A stretch of 64,000 bases of DNA from Eggerthellaceae bacterium. GTDB taxonomy: Bacteria > Actinomycetota > Coriobacteriia > Coriobacteriales > Eggerthellaceae. The translations under genes were made by a program, and so were the position numbers. The stretch covers positions 62,001 through 126,000 of the forward strand of contig CAJTDS010000001.1 in the NCBI GenBank assembly GCA_910575165.1, in the 5' to 3' direction. The notes beneath the pieces are model-generated. The model did not search any database. It was not told where the DNA came from and saw only the letters and a list, made by a program, of their open reading frames with translations. Positions within the stretch are counted from its first letter, which is position 1, and every line of letters begins with the position of its first letter. This document shows, piece after piece, positions 1 to 15,000 of this stretch.

Positions 1-1
1 C

Positions 2-3000
2 AACATGGGCCTGCGCATCACCGACAGCGGAAGCATGACCTACGTGGAGGGCGCCGACGACGCCCGCGGCGCCATGCAGTGGACCGGTGGCCAGGTGAAC
101 CAGGCCGATGCTCTGAAGGACGGCGTGACCGTGTACGCGCAGACCGGTACCCATGCCATCATGCGCAAGCCCTTCGTGCGCGTGTGGAACACCGTGTCCG
201 ACTACAACAAGAGCGAAGGCACGGTGAACGCCGACGGCACCAAGACCGGCAACACCTCCGAAGCCATCCAGGTGGTCAACGAGGATTACTTCGTGGACAC
301 CGAGACCGACTTCCGCCAGCTCAACGTTCACGTTGAGAACCGTTACTGGCTCAACGACCAGCCCTACTACTTCCAGCGTTACATGAACACTGGCCATCGC
401 TACGGCGCCGATGCGGGCTACAACACCTACAACTCCAAATACCACAACAACTACGCGGTGGACGGCGGCCAGGAGGGCACCCTGGTGCTGCCCGTGATTA
501 CCGTGGTGCTGCCCTTCGGCGTGGCGCCCTACCTGAAGAGCGTAAGCCAGCCCGCCCTGCCCGTGGACCAGTACGAGCAGCCCGGCCTGCCCGAGGGCGA
601 GAAGAGCGCCATTCTGCCTGCCCAGGGCACCATTCAGGCCAAGGATTGGGACATCTCGCTGGTGACCGGCGCCGATGCCGACAACTACACGAACCTGACC
701 ACGGCAGTGAACGAGGACCCGAGCGATCCTACCAGCTACCAGACGCTGAGCTCGGTCAACGACAACCTGTCCGACGCCTGGAAGGACGCCAACTGGAACG
801 TCACCTACGCCTTCGAGCCGGTGACCACCGATACCGGCGAGACAGAGTACCGCTACGTGGTGCGCTTCGAGCCTAAGGCCGACGGCTACAACTCCGACGC
901 TGACCTGGTCACCCGCATCGTCAACGACGGCCTGGCCACCTTCAAGCTGAACATCATGACCTACGGCGAGCCGAAGCTGAGCGTGGAGCCCTCCATCACC
1001 AGCCGCGCCTACGACAACATCCGCACCTTCGTCACCTCGAAGGTGGACGGCTACAAGTACCTCACCGACGAGGACATCACCGTGGCCAACGGCACCGACG
1101 GCGGTCGTACCGAGCAGCCCGGCGGTAACTTCGAGCGTGAGAGCGGCATCCAGGATGCCAGCATGTCCGTGGTCGGTCCGCTGAAGTCGAACCCGTTCAC
1201 CGTGGGCAGCGAAACGCAGCTGACCCGCCAGGAGCGCATGACCTGGCTGGCCTACCGTGCCAGCAGCGGCGCATGGGGCAACATCAGCTGGACCACCTAC
1301 AACAACACCCTGCACGGCCTGGGGTGGCATGAGACCGACAAGCGCCTGGATGCCAGCCAGTCCATCTTCTACACCTACATCAACAAGGGCGACAACGGCG
1401 CCACCTACGACACCCTGGCCAACGTGCGCGGCGTCGTGCCCACGAACCACATCAACTCCGGCAACTTCACCACCGAGAGCGTGCCAACGAACTACCTCAT
1501 CGGCTTCAACGGCCACTACACCGAGGGCAACGGCACCGACATCCTGTTCGGCACCCAGCGCATCCCCAACGCCATGGGCGGCACCGGACTGCCGGCGCGC
1601 CTGCCGTTGCGCGGTTCGGCCACGGCGCTTGAGGACAAGAACGGCAACCTCTTCGCCACGCCCATCACCCAGGGCAAGGGCCTGCCGGTGGGCGACTACA
1701 GCTACGACGGCATGCGCTACGGCCTGTCCAGCGCCACCACCAACTCCATGAACCGCGGCAGCGTGCGCCCGCAGGCCGGCGAGGACGTGGACGCCGACGC
1801 TACCCATCTTGAGCCCTTCGCCAACCGCTACTACACCGACGAGGATGCCCGCGTGGCCGCCCAGACCCACATCGACGGCGGCGTGTACTCCACGGTGAAG
1901 CTGCGCACGAAGGTGCCCACGCTCAATGTGGACTTCGAAGTGGAGGCCAACCCCACCGATCGCCCGAGCGACATCCTGTCGAAGAGCAACGCCAACCTCA
2001 TCGACCCGGTGACCGGCCTGCCCATGGCGGGCACCGAGGCCACCGGCGCCGGCGCCCACGAGGACGACATCATCAAGACCGACGGCTCCATCATCCATGC
2101 GCCCGAGACCCACGTGGTGGGCGACATCCAGACCACCACCCGCGTCATGGACGACGCCGACGGCAACGAGCTGGTGAAGGTGACCGAGCAGGTGAACCTG
2201 ACCACCGGCGACACCACCACCGTGGCTGTGGAGCGCGACATCAACGGCGTGCTCAAGAACACCGCCGTTCGCACCAAGGTGGGCAACAAGATCACGCTGG
2301 TGCTGAAGCAGTACGACGCCACCGGCACCCAGGTGGAGTGGTCCATGAAGAAGACCTTCACCCTAAGCCAGCTCACCGGCGAGGTGGACATCACCAAGGC
2401 CGATCTGTACATGGGCGACCTGGAGAACGGCGGGCGCTACGTCCTCACCGAGAACTACAAGCGCACCAAGCGCGTGACCACCGGCGTTCTGTCCGGCGTG
2501 GCCGATCCCGTCTCCGCGGTGGGCGAGACCTTCTACACCCGCACCGCCACCTACGTGCCGCTGGAGACCGGCTACAAGGGCACCATCTACGTGAAGCGCA
2601 CCGACGGCAACGGCAACGACGTATTCCTGCCCATCACCTCGGTGACCGACGCGTCCTCCACCGAGCAGCAGTACATGGACGACGAGACCGAGGCCGTCTA
2701 CACGGCGCTGCCCTACACCACGGCCGCCATCGAGAACGCCTTCCGGAACAAGACCGACCTGTACGTGGGTCAGGGCGAGGCCTATGTGCACGTGAACCTG
2801 GAGAAGCTGCCCGAGGTAGAGAAGCCCTACGTTGATCCCTACAGCTACTTCACCTACGGCCTGCCCGACCTGGGCCAGCGCGAGGCCACCGGCCTGACGC
2901 TGTACCAGCAGCGGACTACCGGCGCCACGGCGGGCCAGTACACGCCCATCACCCTGGCGACCGAGAGCGACTACGAGCGCTGGGCCAGCGCCACCGCCCC

Positions 3001-6000
3001 CGACAGCTACATCAAGCTGGAGATCAACGGCGTGGACACCTACGTGCTGGCCAAGCTGGTCTCCAAGGGCATCGACCCGCTGTCCGACTACGTGTTCACC
3101 GTGGGCAGCCTGGTGGGCGAGCAGGCCATCACCTCCACGGCCCTGTACGAGCGCACCGGCTCCAACCAGCAGCAGAAGGTGGACGAGGAAGGCAACCTGG
3201 TCTTCGACGAGGACGGCAACCCGGTCATGGAGACGGTGTACACCTACGCGCCGGTCACCCTGACCATGGACAACATCGCCACCTACACCGAGAGCATCGA
3301 CGGCGTTCCTCCGGTGAAGCTGTACTACGCCTCCTTCGACGACCACGGCCGTGCCGTCTACGAGGAAGCCACCATCAAGAAGAACACGGTGAACCCGGCC
3401 ACGAAGTACGGCTACACCATCGCCGACCCGGGCCGTATCGTGCCGGTGTCCTACCGCGAGCCCGAAGAGGGCCAGGCCCCCGATCCCTTCACCCAGTTCT
3501 ATACCTACGAGCGCACCGAGACCGAGACGCCGGTGCTGGGCGATGACGGCAAGCCCGTCTACAACCCCGACGGCACCATCAAGACCGAGACGAAGGTGAC
3601 AGAGGCCTACCTGCCCGTGGATCCGGCGGCCAGCCTGGACGACTACCTGGACGAGTACGCCGACCAGCTGTACGTGAAGCTGACGCTCAACGGCGCCGAC
3701 GAGTACGTGCCTGTGGACCTGAGCCGCGACATCGAGCCCGAGCCCGAGCCCGATCCCGATCCCTACGACCGCTTCCAGTACCGTCCCGACCAGACCATCG
3801 AGAGCATCCGCACTGTGATTACCCGTTCGGTGGACTTCGCGCCGGGCATTCTGTCGCCGGACTTCGACGACGAGGGCAACCAGATCATCCTCACCGAGTC
3901 CTACAAGGTGCCCGACCGTACCCTGAACTGGGTGGCGGCCAACGACCCGTACTTCGCCATCAATAATTTCAAGTACGACCCGGCGCTGCTGGACAGCTTC
4001 GGCATGGCCAATGATTGGGTGCAGCACAAGACGCTGTTCCTGCCCAGCTCGTCTTTGGGCGCGTGGCAGTACAACGAGACGCCGTGGTTCGCCGCCACGG
4101 CGCTCAACAGCGCCGATAAGCTTGACCCCAGCGAGTACTCCGACAAGCTTGAGGCCGAGGGCGCCCTCAAGCATGCCAAGCTGGTCTTCGCCATGCAGCT
4201 GCCCAAGCAGGTGACCTTCTACGAGGACACCATGCTGACGGCCAACAAGGACGTGGCAGCGGCGTACCCGAGCCTGTACAAGTACATTGGCGACTACGAG
4301 AACGACGAGTACGCCTTCTACGTGGAGCGCACCTACTTCGACCGCACGGCCGAGCAGGCCGACTACGAGAAGGGCGAGGTCATCTGCGACGCCCATGGCG
4401 ACCCGGTGCCCGCGCTGCTGGATGCCGACGTGGAAGCCGGCCAGAAGGTGTTCACTGCCGCCGGCTTGGAGAAGCCCGGCGCCACCCAGGCCGACCTGGC
4501 CGCAGGCGAGTACGTGGCCGAGGCCGACGGCACCCGCGTGCTCAGCGTGCTTCCCGTGGACCTGGAGCAGGAGCAGAAGGTGCGCAAGTTCGAGCGCCTG
4601 ACGCCCAAGCAGCTCATCGCCGAGGGCTGGACGGTGAACGTGACTTACCAGTCCGACTACGGCGACGACACCTTCGCCACCACCGGCGCTTCGGCGGTGC
4701 GCGGCGGCGCCAACAACGCCAACTACGGCAAGGCCGACTGGGACGACCTGACCGACACCGTGGAATCCCGCGGTCTGATCAGCGACGTGAAGTCCGGCAC
4801 CCAGGAAGCCCACGACGGCCGCAACCCGGACAACGGCGCCTACAGCACCGTCAAGCCGCTGTCCCATGACAACGACATGGTGGTCATCGAGCTGGCCACG
4901 CCCGACGACGCCTCCTACGACGAGTTCCAGAAGTACCCGTCGCTGCTCAACGCCTACTACGCCGGCATCCATGCCGACGGCTACCTGGGCCACGGCGAGT
5001 CGGTGACCCTGAAGCTGAAGACCCGCGTGGACAACCTGGGCGATCGGGACAGCGCCATCGACGACACGCTGTTCAACGACGGCGTGCTGGTGAGCTACAA
5101 GGACCAGATGAACGCCGTCAAGAGCTGGGACGGCGAGGCGGGCCGCGTGTACGTGACCGCCCACGAAACCGGCTTCGAGTGGGTCGACGACGACGATGAG
5201 CACGGTTGGGACCATCCCACGTGGGACGACGGAAACGTGGAAGAGACTCCCGACGATCCCTCGTTCGACACCAAGCCGAAGAACTCCAACCACCTGAACT
5301 CCATCGGCACGAACTTCCACCCGCAGACGGTGAGCCGCTTCTACCGTGCGGGCGAGAAGGCCGCCGACGCCTACTACAACAACACGAACTACGACAACGA
5401 CGCCTTCTTCGACGACCTGTACGTGACCGCCGCCTCTGGCTGGTTCCGCGTGCGCAAGCCGTCGGTGAGCGTCCGAGGTGACACCGAGGAGCTGCGCACC
5501 CTCATCTACAACGACCGTCTGGACGTGTACAGCGGCCAGGACGTGCAGCTGAAGGGCAACAACGGCTTCTACATCACCCAGGCCATCAACACCGGCGGCG
5601 CGGTGAACTCGTTCATCCTCGACTGGCAGGTGCCTTTCTGGTCCACAGCTGCGGCCACCTCCGGCGGCACCTCCATGTCCACCGAGAACGCGCCCTTCGA
5701 GACCGACGCCTACGCCGTGGCGCGCCTGCTGTCCACGTTCACCGACGTGTCCACCGGCGTGTGGGAGGTTCCCGGCGCCGAGTACGAGCAGGGCGACGTG
5801 CAGGTGCCCATGCTCGATGCCAAGGGCAAGGCCGTGACCGACGAAAAGGGCAACGTGGTTTACCAGACCGTGACCGGCAACGCCAAGCCGCTCAACAAGG
5901 AAGCCGAGACCGAGAGCCAGCTGCGCCTGTTCATGTTCGCTCGCATCGTCGATCTGGACATGGATGCCGAGGGCAACGTGTACGAGGAACAGAACGGCAC

Positions 6001-9000
6001 CGGCTACATCGACCACGAGAACTTCGCCTTGGCTGGCTCCGACGCCGACCGTGACTACTGGTACGGCGAGGACGATGTGGACGATGCCTTCGGCGAATCC
6101 ACCGACTACAATACCGCCGACAACCAGCAGTGGATCCAGATTGGCGCCGCGGAAGGCTACGCCATCTCGGCCAAGCAGAACATCACCATTGACGACTCGT
6201 TCCTGGACAAGTATCCCAACGGCCAGGTTCGTCAGATTCGCTGGGTCATCAAGGCCGCCGACCCCGCCGCCGGCTACGGCGACGACAAGCTGTCCCACAA
6301 GGTGGCCGTGCCCCATGGCTTCCGCCTGGACGTTGACGCTATGCCCGACCGCGAGCTGGACGAGAACGGTGATGGCGAGCTGCTGGACGTGCGCGGCAAC
6401 GTGATCAACAGCCAGGGCAAGCAGGAGGCCGACGATTTCGACCCGCTGCGCCTGAACGTGGGCTGGGGCTACCGTGTGAACAATCAGGGCCACGTCATGA
6501 CCCTGGACACCTTGGGCCACTACTATCCCACCTCCACGGTGCGTATGCCTGAGACCATCACGAGGAACGCCCCCGCTATCGGTGTGAGCACCTCGGTGGC
6601 CGACACTCCGGCCATTTACGGCAACTCGCGCTTCCACACCGCCAAACTCATCAACACCGACGAAGGCGACCCGGACGTGCACGTGAACCACTTCGTGTCG
6701 GCCACCCCGCGCTACGACGATACCAAGTTCGTGGAAGCGGAGCGCAGCCGCGCCGGCTTCATCCGCACTCCTGAGAGCCCGGTGCTGGGCCTGGAGATCA
6801 TCCAGGGCTACTTTAGCGGTTCGGGCAATCAGGGCTTCAAGTGGACCACCGACTCGAACACGGTCATCGACCAGCTGTCCTCGCGCATGATGCGCTACAA
6901 GATCATCCTGTCGAACCTGAGCAACGAGCAGATGGAGGCTCTGGGCTACGAAGGCTACGAGCAGGACAGCTGCTCCAATCCGCAAATTTCTCAGGTTATG
7001 CCTGCGGTGGACGCCTACGGCCCCGCCGCTGACCTGAAGGCCGGCGATTTCTCCTATGTGAGCTACGCCGACCTGCAGGCCGACAAGCAGTTGCCGGTCA
7101 ACGAGCAGAAGTATGCTTACTTCGACTGGGGTTACGAGACCTCCAAGCCTTCGCCCAGCCGCCCGGCTCCCAATATTGACGCCGAGAAGCCCGTGTGGAC
7201 CTACTACATCGCCGACATGACGGACTTCCTGGAAGTGGAGTCGGTGGACACCTCCGACCGCGCCTCCACCCCGCGCTTGAACGACCCCGAGCTGGGTAGC
7301 GCCTTCATCATGGGCGACCGCGTGGCCGGCACGTCGTCGACCGTGGTGGACTCCACCACCCGTAAGTTCGCTAGCTGGAGCTTCAACGGGCAGCAGTACG
7401 ACCGTCCGCTCTACAATGACGATGGTACGCCCGACCTGGACGAGAACGGTGTGCAGAAGACCGAGCAGAGCTACCGCCGTGGCGTGCTGGAGGCGGGCAA
7501 GGGCATCGTGATCGAACTGATCATGCCCATCACCGATGCCAAGACCGACCTGCTCTCCGAGGACCTGCTCACTGCCATGGGCTTCGGCTACAAGGCCGGC
7601 AACTTCAAGGCCTACACGCCTTCCTCCGAGAACAGCGACAGCTCGCGTTCGCTGGTGTCCGACACCTCCGACGTGAACATGGACGGCATCACCAGCCAGT
7701 CCATGATTCGCATGCAGCTGAAGCCGCTCACCTTCTCTACCTCTACGAACCTGACTACCTCCAAGGTAATCACCACGCAGCTGGAGACTAACGCCACCTC
7801 CGCCACCAACGGCGCAGCGGCGGTGCCCGAGGGTAGCAACTACACCTATGATTCCGCAGCCATGAACCCTGACGGCGATGGCAAGAAGGCGGCCGAGTAC
7901 CGCAAGGTTGTGCTCTATGACGCGCTGCCCGACGCCCTCGACATGGAGGTCTACACCAGCCAAGATGGCCAGCCGGCCTACCGCGGCTCGCAGTGGCACG
8001 GATTCATCGCCGACCTGGATTCCATCAAGGTGACCCAGTACAGCGCCCAGCCGGCGCTGAACTACGACGGTCCGCGCGAGCTGCGCAACGGCGTGGACGT
8101 GAACATCTGGGTTGGTCCCTTCGTCACCGACGAGACTACCGACGTCATCTCCGTGGGTTCCATGGACGACCTTCTGTGGCTCTACGACAAGGGCGAGTAC
8201 GAGGTCTACGGTCCGAACTACGGTTCGCCGGAAGATGGCAAGAACCCCGACGACTACACGCTCAACGAGGATACTCGCGAGCTGGCTATCAACGAGCTGC
8301 GTTTGGGTACCGAGGGCAACGCCGAGCTTGGGGTGGCCGCCAAGACCGCCGAAGAGGTGAAGCGCGAGCACAACCTCATTCCGCTGTCCGAGCTGAAGGA
8401 CTATGTGAGCTCCCTGGAGCAGCTGGGCCAGGAGGACGAGGCGGAGAAGCTCATCCGCGCCGTACGTGCCATCTGGGCCGAGCCGCAGCAGACCATTTAT
8501 GTGCTTCCCAAGGGCAACTTGCGCTTGACCTACGAGCTGCAGGCACCGCTGAACCTGCCCAAGTACCTGGGCAGCAAGACCCACGATGTGAACGTGGACA
8601 TGGCCGAGGATACCGACGAGTCCCGCAACACGCTGGCCGCCGCCGGTAAGACCGAGGAAGAGATCGAGAGCGCCATCGCTCGCGCCGACCAGATGCGCGC
8701 CGTGGCCCAGTGGAACACCTACATGCAGCGCGTCGGCGCCGAGGAAGTGGCCTTCGGCAACGTGTACGAGAACGTGCGCGCCGGCGCCTTCATCGACGCG
8801 CCCGACGGCCGCGGCTACATCGGCCAGTACGTGTGGCTGGATTCCGACTGGTCCGGCGTGCCCGACGACGACGTGGAGGAGGCGGCCGACGGAACCACCG
8901 CCTACCAGGAGAACGTCAACGGACGCAACCTCATCCGCGGCGAGCGCTACGTGTACGACGAGAACGGCGAGCACCTGACCTGGATTCGCACACCCGACGG

Positions 9001-12000
9001 CACCTACATCAAGTCCAACGAGATTCCCTCCAACCTGACGGAGCTGCAGAAGCGCGAGTACGTAGACACCCTGCGCCTGGTGACCGAGCCCTTCGACAAC
9101 TCGGTAAACGCCGACGGCACAAGCCGCCTGAAGGATCTGGACTACGACGCCAAGGCCGACGACCCCGGTGTGAACAAGGTGAAGGTGGAGCTGCTCAACG
9201 CCTACGGCAACCCTGTGAACCGCGACGGCGAAGTGGTGCGCCTGGTGCAGAACGAGCAGACCGGCGGCGTGCCTCGTTGGGTGCGCTGCGACGACGTGAC
9301 CGGCATCCCCGAGAAGGACGCCTACGACTTCTACATCCCCGCCGACGGTGGTGCGCCCTACTACACCTACACTACCACCGACTACTACGGCAACCCCGGC
9401 TACTACATCCTGTCCAACCTGGCGCCGGGCCAGTACTCGCTGCGCTTCACCTTCCCGGAGAAGTACTACAACTACTCGCCCACCACGGCTTCCATCGGCG
9501 AGCAGACCAGTGGCGAGGGTGGACTGTACGTGAGCAACGACCGTTCGCTGACCGTCGAGCGCGTGGAGCCCTCCTACGACGAGGAAGGCAACTACGTCCC
9601 CGCGGCTCTGAAGATCACGACCGCGCCCTTCAACGTGGAAGCGGTGAAGTACGACACGGCCAACGTGGACAAGATGGGCACCCCGGCCTACGACGAGTCC
9701 ATCCATGCTGCTTATGACAGGCGCATGACCTCGCTGTCGCTGGGTATCGCCCAGGGCATCACCTTCGAGGGCGTGGTATATCGCGACGACGTGCTGGCCA
9801 CCGGCGAGCCGGAGGAGACCGCCAACATCAACTCGCTGCTGGACTCCGTGGGCGTGGGCGAGGGCGAGAACGTCACCGACTCGGAGAGCCAGATGGCCGG
9901 TGCCACCTCCGTGGCCGAGAAACGCCTGGAGAGCATCCGCGTGAACGTGTACGAGTACGATCTTGCGGACGGCACTATTGGCAAGTTGGTCACCGATGCT
10001 GACAACAAGGCGGCAACCCTGGTAACTGACGACACTGGTGCTTTCACGTTCCGCTTGCGCGCCAGCCAGCCGGGCAAGGGCTACATCATCACTACCAGCG
10101 ACGAGGTGTCCACGCGCCTGATAAAGCCCACCCTTGTCACTTGGGTGGAGGATGCCCTGCACTATCCGAACGAGACCCTGGTCTACACCGATTCCAACAA
10201 GCCGGTTTTCGACAACGACTTGCGCTATGTGTCCGGCTCCGCCCGCACCTACCCCTTCGAGGCCATCATGCCGCTGGACAGCAACGGCTGCGCTGTCTTC
10301 GAGGATCCGTCTAACGAGTGGAAGGGCTACAAGCGCCAGAACAAGTTTGCTCTGGGCTACGTGGACGGCACCAAGGGCTATCTGGGCAACTACGTGTGGA
10401 ACGACGCCAACTACAACGGCATCCAGGATGCCGGCGAGAAGGGCGTGGGCCAGCGCGCGGTTGACGGTGGCCTGAAGGTGAAGATGGAGACCTGGTACTA
10501 CGCTCCGGTTTCCGCCGAGATGAAGTACGTGCAGCAGACCGACGAGAACGGCGACCCCGCCTTCCAGAAGAACGTCTTCGGCACCAACATCCTCGACGAG
10601 AATGGCCAGAAGATTCCGGTCATGGCCTGGCAGCTGGTTGACTCCGAAGAGTACGCCTGGCAGCTGTATCCCGGCGACGAGCTGCGCGAAGCCTTTACCG
10701 GCGACGCCGCCGATGCCGGCACCTACCTGTTCCGTGACGTGCGCACCTACGTGGTCGACCCGCGCGATACCCGCAACGTGGAAGAGGATTACAAGGTCAA
10801 GCGCCTGGCCGGCTACCGCCTGCGCATCGATCAGGACGACCTGAACGCCCTGGGTGACGACTACGCTATCACCCTGCGCGACTCCTACACGGTGGATGCC
10901 AACGGCAACATCGGCCATGCCATCGACAAGGATTCCGACGCCATGTCCAAGCCGGTGGACACCACCGTGGTGCGTCAGGCCAACGGCGACATCGATGCGG
11001 CCCAGGACGGCAACAAGTACTTCCGCCTGGAGGGCAGCGTCTACGTGGAGTGCGACGCCACCTATGACGGCGACAAGTACGTGGCCGTGAACGATCCGGA
11101 GAACCCGGGCACGCCCATTTACGTGCTGGTGGAGAACTACCCGGCCGAGCTGACCGGCGCCGGCAACGCCGCCGTGGGCCAGGTGGTCCAGAAGGCCGAC
11201 GGCACCAACGCGGTGAAGCTGGAAGACGGCTCCACCACGCAGCAGACCACGCGCACCTACTACTTGAACGAGAAGGGCAGCCAGCGCGAGCGCGGCTCCT
11301 TCGAGGACGAGTACATCGTGATCGCCACCATTGGCCAGCAGTCCTCCAACCCCAACGCCTTCAGCCATCTGCAGGCCTGGGACGACGACAACGTGGCCAC
11401 CCAGCGTCCGAAGACCATCACCTACACCACCACCTACACCAACGAGACCGGCGTCACTCAGATGGTGTCCATGTCCGACCCGTATCCCACGGGCGAGGGC
11501 GTGACGCTGGTGGGCGCCACCAACTCGAAGGGCTACACGCACAACAGCAACCACAACGTGACCAAGAAGGTGACCTGGACCGGCATGGTGCTGGTGCCCG
11601 GCGAGTCGGTGACCATCACCACCACCTACAAGATCGAGAAGGTGACCAAGACCATCGTGCATGCCGTGGCCATCAACTCCGGCGACGGCGAGTTCGAGTC
11701 CAACGTGGTCAGCCACAAGGTCATTCGCGACATCGAAAAGCTCAAGCCCGAGTTGCCGTTCATTCTTGCTGGCACTCTGGCCGACGAGGACCGCGTCACC
11801 TACGATCCGATTACCTTCCAGGAAGTCAGCCGCGTGAAGCCGGAGAAGACCTCGCCGCAGGTGCTTCGCGATTTCTACGCCGATGCCAAGGCCAAGATCG
11901 AGGCTGCGGGTCTGAAGGTGGGCCGCGTTACCTGCACCGAAGGTATGCTGACCCCGCCCACTGGCTTCCAGATCGGCCAAGTGTGCGCTCAGACCCCGGC

Positions 12001-15000
12001 GGCCGGCCTGGCCAAGCATGAGGGCGGAGCCGTGGACATCGTGCTCTACGGCACCATGGCCCAGCTGGAGGCAGCGGGCGTTCCCGTGGTTACCTACAAG
12101 TACATGGACAGCAACAACGTGCAGCAGACCGGCAAGGTGCTGGGCGAGGGGAACCGCTTCACCGACACCGCCGAGACCGAGGCAGTGCTCTCTGAGCTGC
12201 AGGGCCAGACGAGCCGCCTGCGCCGCGCCATCCCCGCGGAGCCGAAGCTGCCGCCGTCGCCCGACGAGCTGAAGCTGAAGGACCCGCAGAGCAAGGCGTT
12301 CAACCCGGCCGAGTTCGAGCCCGAGAACTTCTATCGCCAGGCCGGCGTGAAGCCCGTGCGCTACGACGAAGACGGCAACCCCGTTTGGCCGAACTACTCC
12401 GACCTCGAGGCCGACCTGCAAGATAAAATTACCGACCTGCAGGAAGATCTGTGGTGGACCAAATGGCTGGCTTTCTGCAAGGAATGGGCGCCGGTGCTGG
12501 GATTTGCCTACTACGACGAGAATAACAAGCTGGTGGCCCCTGAGGGAGCTGGTACCGCTACCGATCCCTACGCCCAGCCGTGGCTGGTGACCAAGAGCAT
12601 CATCCTGCGCGACAGCGGTGGCTCCATCCAGAAGACCATCCAGAACTACACCAACGCCTACGGCCTGCCCAAGGACGACGGCACCGTCATCGCGGGCCGC
12701 GATACCACCTACAAGTTCTCTATCGACGAGTCTCATACCGAGATCGTCAACGACAAGGAGACCACGGTCTACCCGACGGTTGTCGAGCTGACCGCGGAGC
12801 AGTTCCCCGGCTACCTGGTCATCTATAACGAGCTGAAGAAGCGCTACGACCAGGCCGTGGAGCGCTACAACGTGGCCAAGGCCATCTCCGACCAGCTGAA
12901 CAAGGAGTACAGCGACTACAAGGCCGCCTTCAAGTACTACCAGACCGAGAAGACCGAGTACGAGTCCGAGCAGGATTACGGTGCCGGCAAGCTGCTCATG
13001 CCCAACGCCACCACCGGCACCTCGCTGGTGTACAACCTGGGCGACGCCGACCGTCTGTACAACTGGGACGCCGGCCTGGTGAAGATTCCCCGCTCCGAGA
13101 TCGACGGCGCGGTGTGGGACGACTCCGTGTTGGGCGAGGACGAGCGCTCCTACAACGGCATCCGCGACACCTATTACGTTGACGCCAACGGCGAAGAGGT
13201 GGAGGCACCCGCCGAGGGCGACGCGCTGCCCGCCGGTACCACCCAGACCATCGAGCCGGGCATCGCCGGCCAGGAAGTGCGCCTGACCCAGTGGTACTTC
13301 GTGCCCGTCACCTCCGACGGCATTGCCGATTGGGACGAGGTGGACGCCAGCGACGAGCTTTCCGCCGAGGCCAAGCAGGCCGTGAAGATTCAGAAGCTGC
13401 TCGATCGCGCCGTGGAGACCGGCATGATTTCCAAGGTGGAGTACGAGGCCCTGAACCTGAGCACCGACGTGGAGCTGTCCGCCTTCGAGGCCATGGACGA
13501 CGCCGCCAAGGCCGAGGGCCTGCCCAGCAAGGGCCACGTGGTCGCCACCTCGCCGGCCGAGGCGGACACCACCAACCTGTACCGCACTGTCGAGGGCCTG
13601 TGGATCCGCAACACCTTCTTCGGCGCCGACCGCCACACCGGCAACGTCGTCACCGAAGCCACCGAGGAGTCTCCCGCCACCTACGAGCCGCGTACCACTG
13701 GTGCGTGGCAGGTGGAGGGCGAGCAGGGCGTCATCGCCGTGCTCACCTCCGACGGCACTGTCGAGCGCACGGTGGAGGGTGTGGACGCCGACGGCAACCC
13801 CACCTTCACCACCGAGACCTACGTGGACGAGAGCCTGGTGGGCACCTACCGCTTCGACCAGCTGCCCGCGGCCTTCTCCAGCCAGGACGGCAACCACTAC
13901 CTGGCCAGCTATCGCGTGGAGATGGGCGACGGCTTCTACGACGACTTCGACACCGACACGGTGACCGACGACGAGCAGTGGCTGATCAGCCGCTACCACA
14001 AGACGGCCAAGGAAGGCTACGAGGCCTCCGACGACTCCGACCTGAACGCCGGCAACGCCCAGGAGGCTGCGCCGAAGGCCGTGAGTGCCGGCGCCATGGC
14101 CTTCACCGCTCAGGACGAGGTAGTCACCGTTTCGCAGATCGCCGCCTTCCGCGCCGAGTACCTGCAGTGGCGTGCCGAGTGCGCCAAGATCCAGAGCGAG
14201 TACGAAGAGGCCCACGCGAAGTGGGAAGAGGACCCGAGCGCCTTCGATGCCGAGCCGGTGTTGGGCGAGATGCCTCCCGAGCCCACCTCCTCGGTGACCC
14301 AGAAGGGCGTGCGCGCCCATAGCGGCCACATCATCCTGGCCCGCGAGGCCGTGGACGAGACCGGCGCTCCCACTAACGCCGAGACCAACGACCTGAACCG
14401 CAACGACGCCCGCGTGACGGTGCCCCTGGCCGACGTGATCACCGAGAACGCCCTGGCCGACGGTACCGCTTCCGCTGCCAACGTGCGCGATGTGCTGGTC
14501 ACCTACGACTACCTGACCCCGCGCACCCGCACCGAGCTGGCGCAGGACGAGAACGGTCAGCTGAAAGAGACTCAGGTCCAGAAGGTGCACGGCGGCGACG
14601 CCGGCGAGATTCGCCCGTCGGTGCAGCAGATCAGCGGCATCGTGTTCAACGATACCGACAACGACGGCCTGCGCACCTCCGACGACTCCGATCCGCTCAT
14701 GGAAGGCATCCAGGTGAGCCTGGAGCGCTACTACATGGTGGTGGGCGAGGAGGAAGCTGGCTGGCAGGCAGACCCGTTGTGGGCCACCGACGACGAGTAC
14801 GCCGCCTACGAGGCCGACCCGTCCACGGGTCTGGGCTTCGACAGCACCACCGGCGCCTTCACCGCCAGCTACGACGGCGGCGACCGCACGGTGCTCACCG
14901 ACGAGGACGGCACCTACACCTTCACCGGCCTGCGCACCCAGGGCTGGATGGCCTTCGACGCCGACGGCAACGTGGTCGACGAGCGCGAAGAGGAAGTCGT

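Noticed and set aside
5-7. ATG at base 5 as the true start of the giant gene
   Set aside because: The frame is open upstream to the edge, no ribosome binding site or signal peptide follows, and the sequence starts mid-domain.
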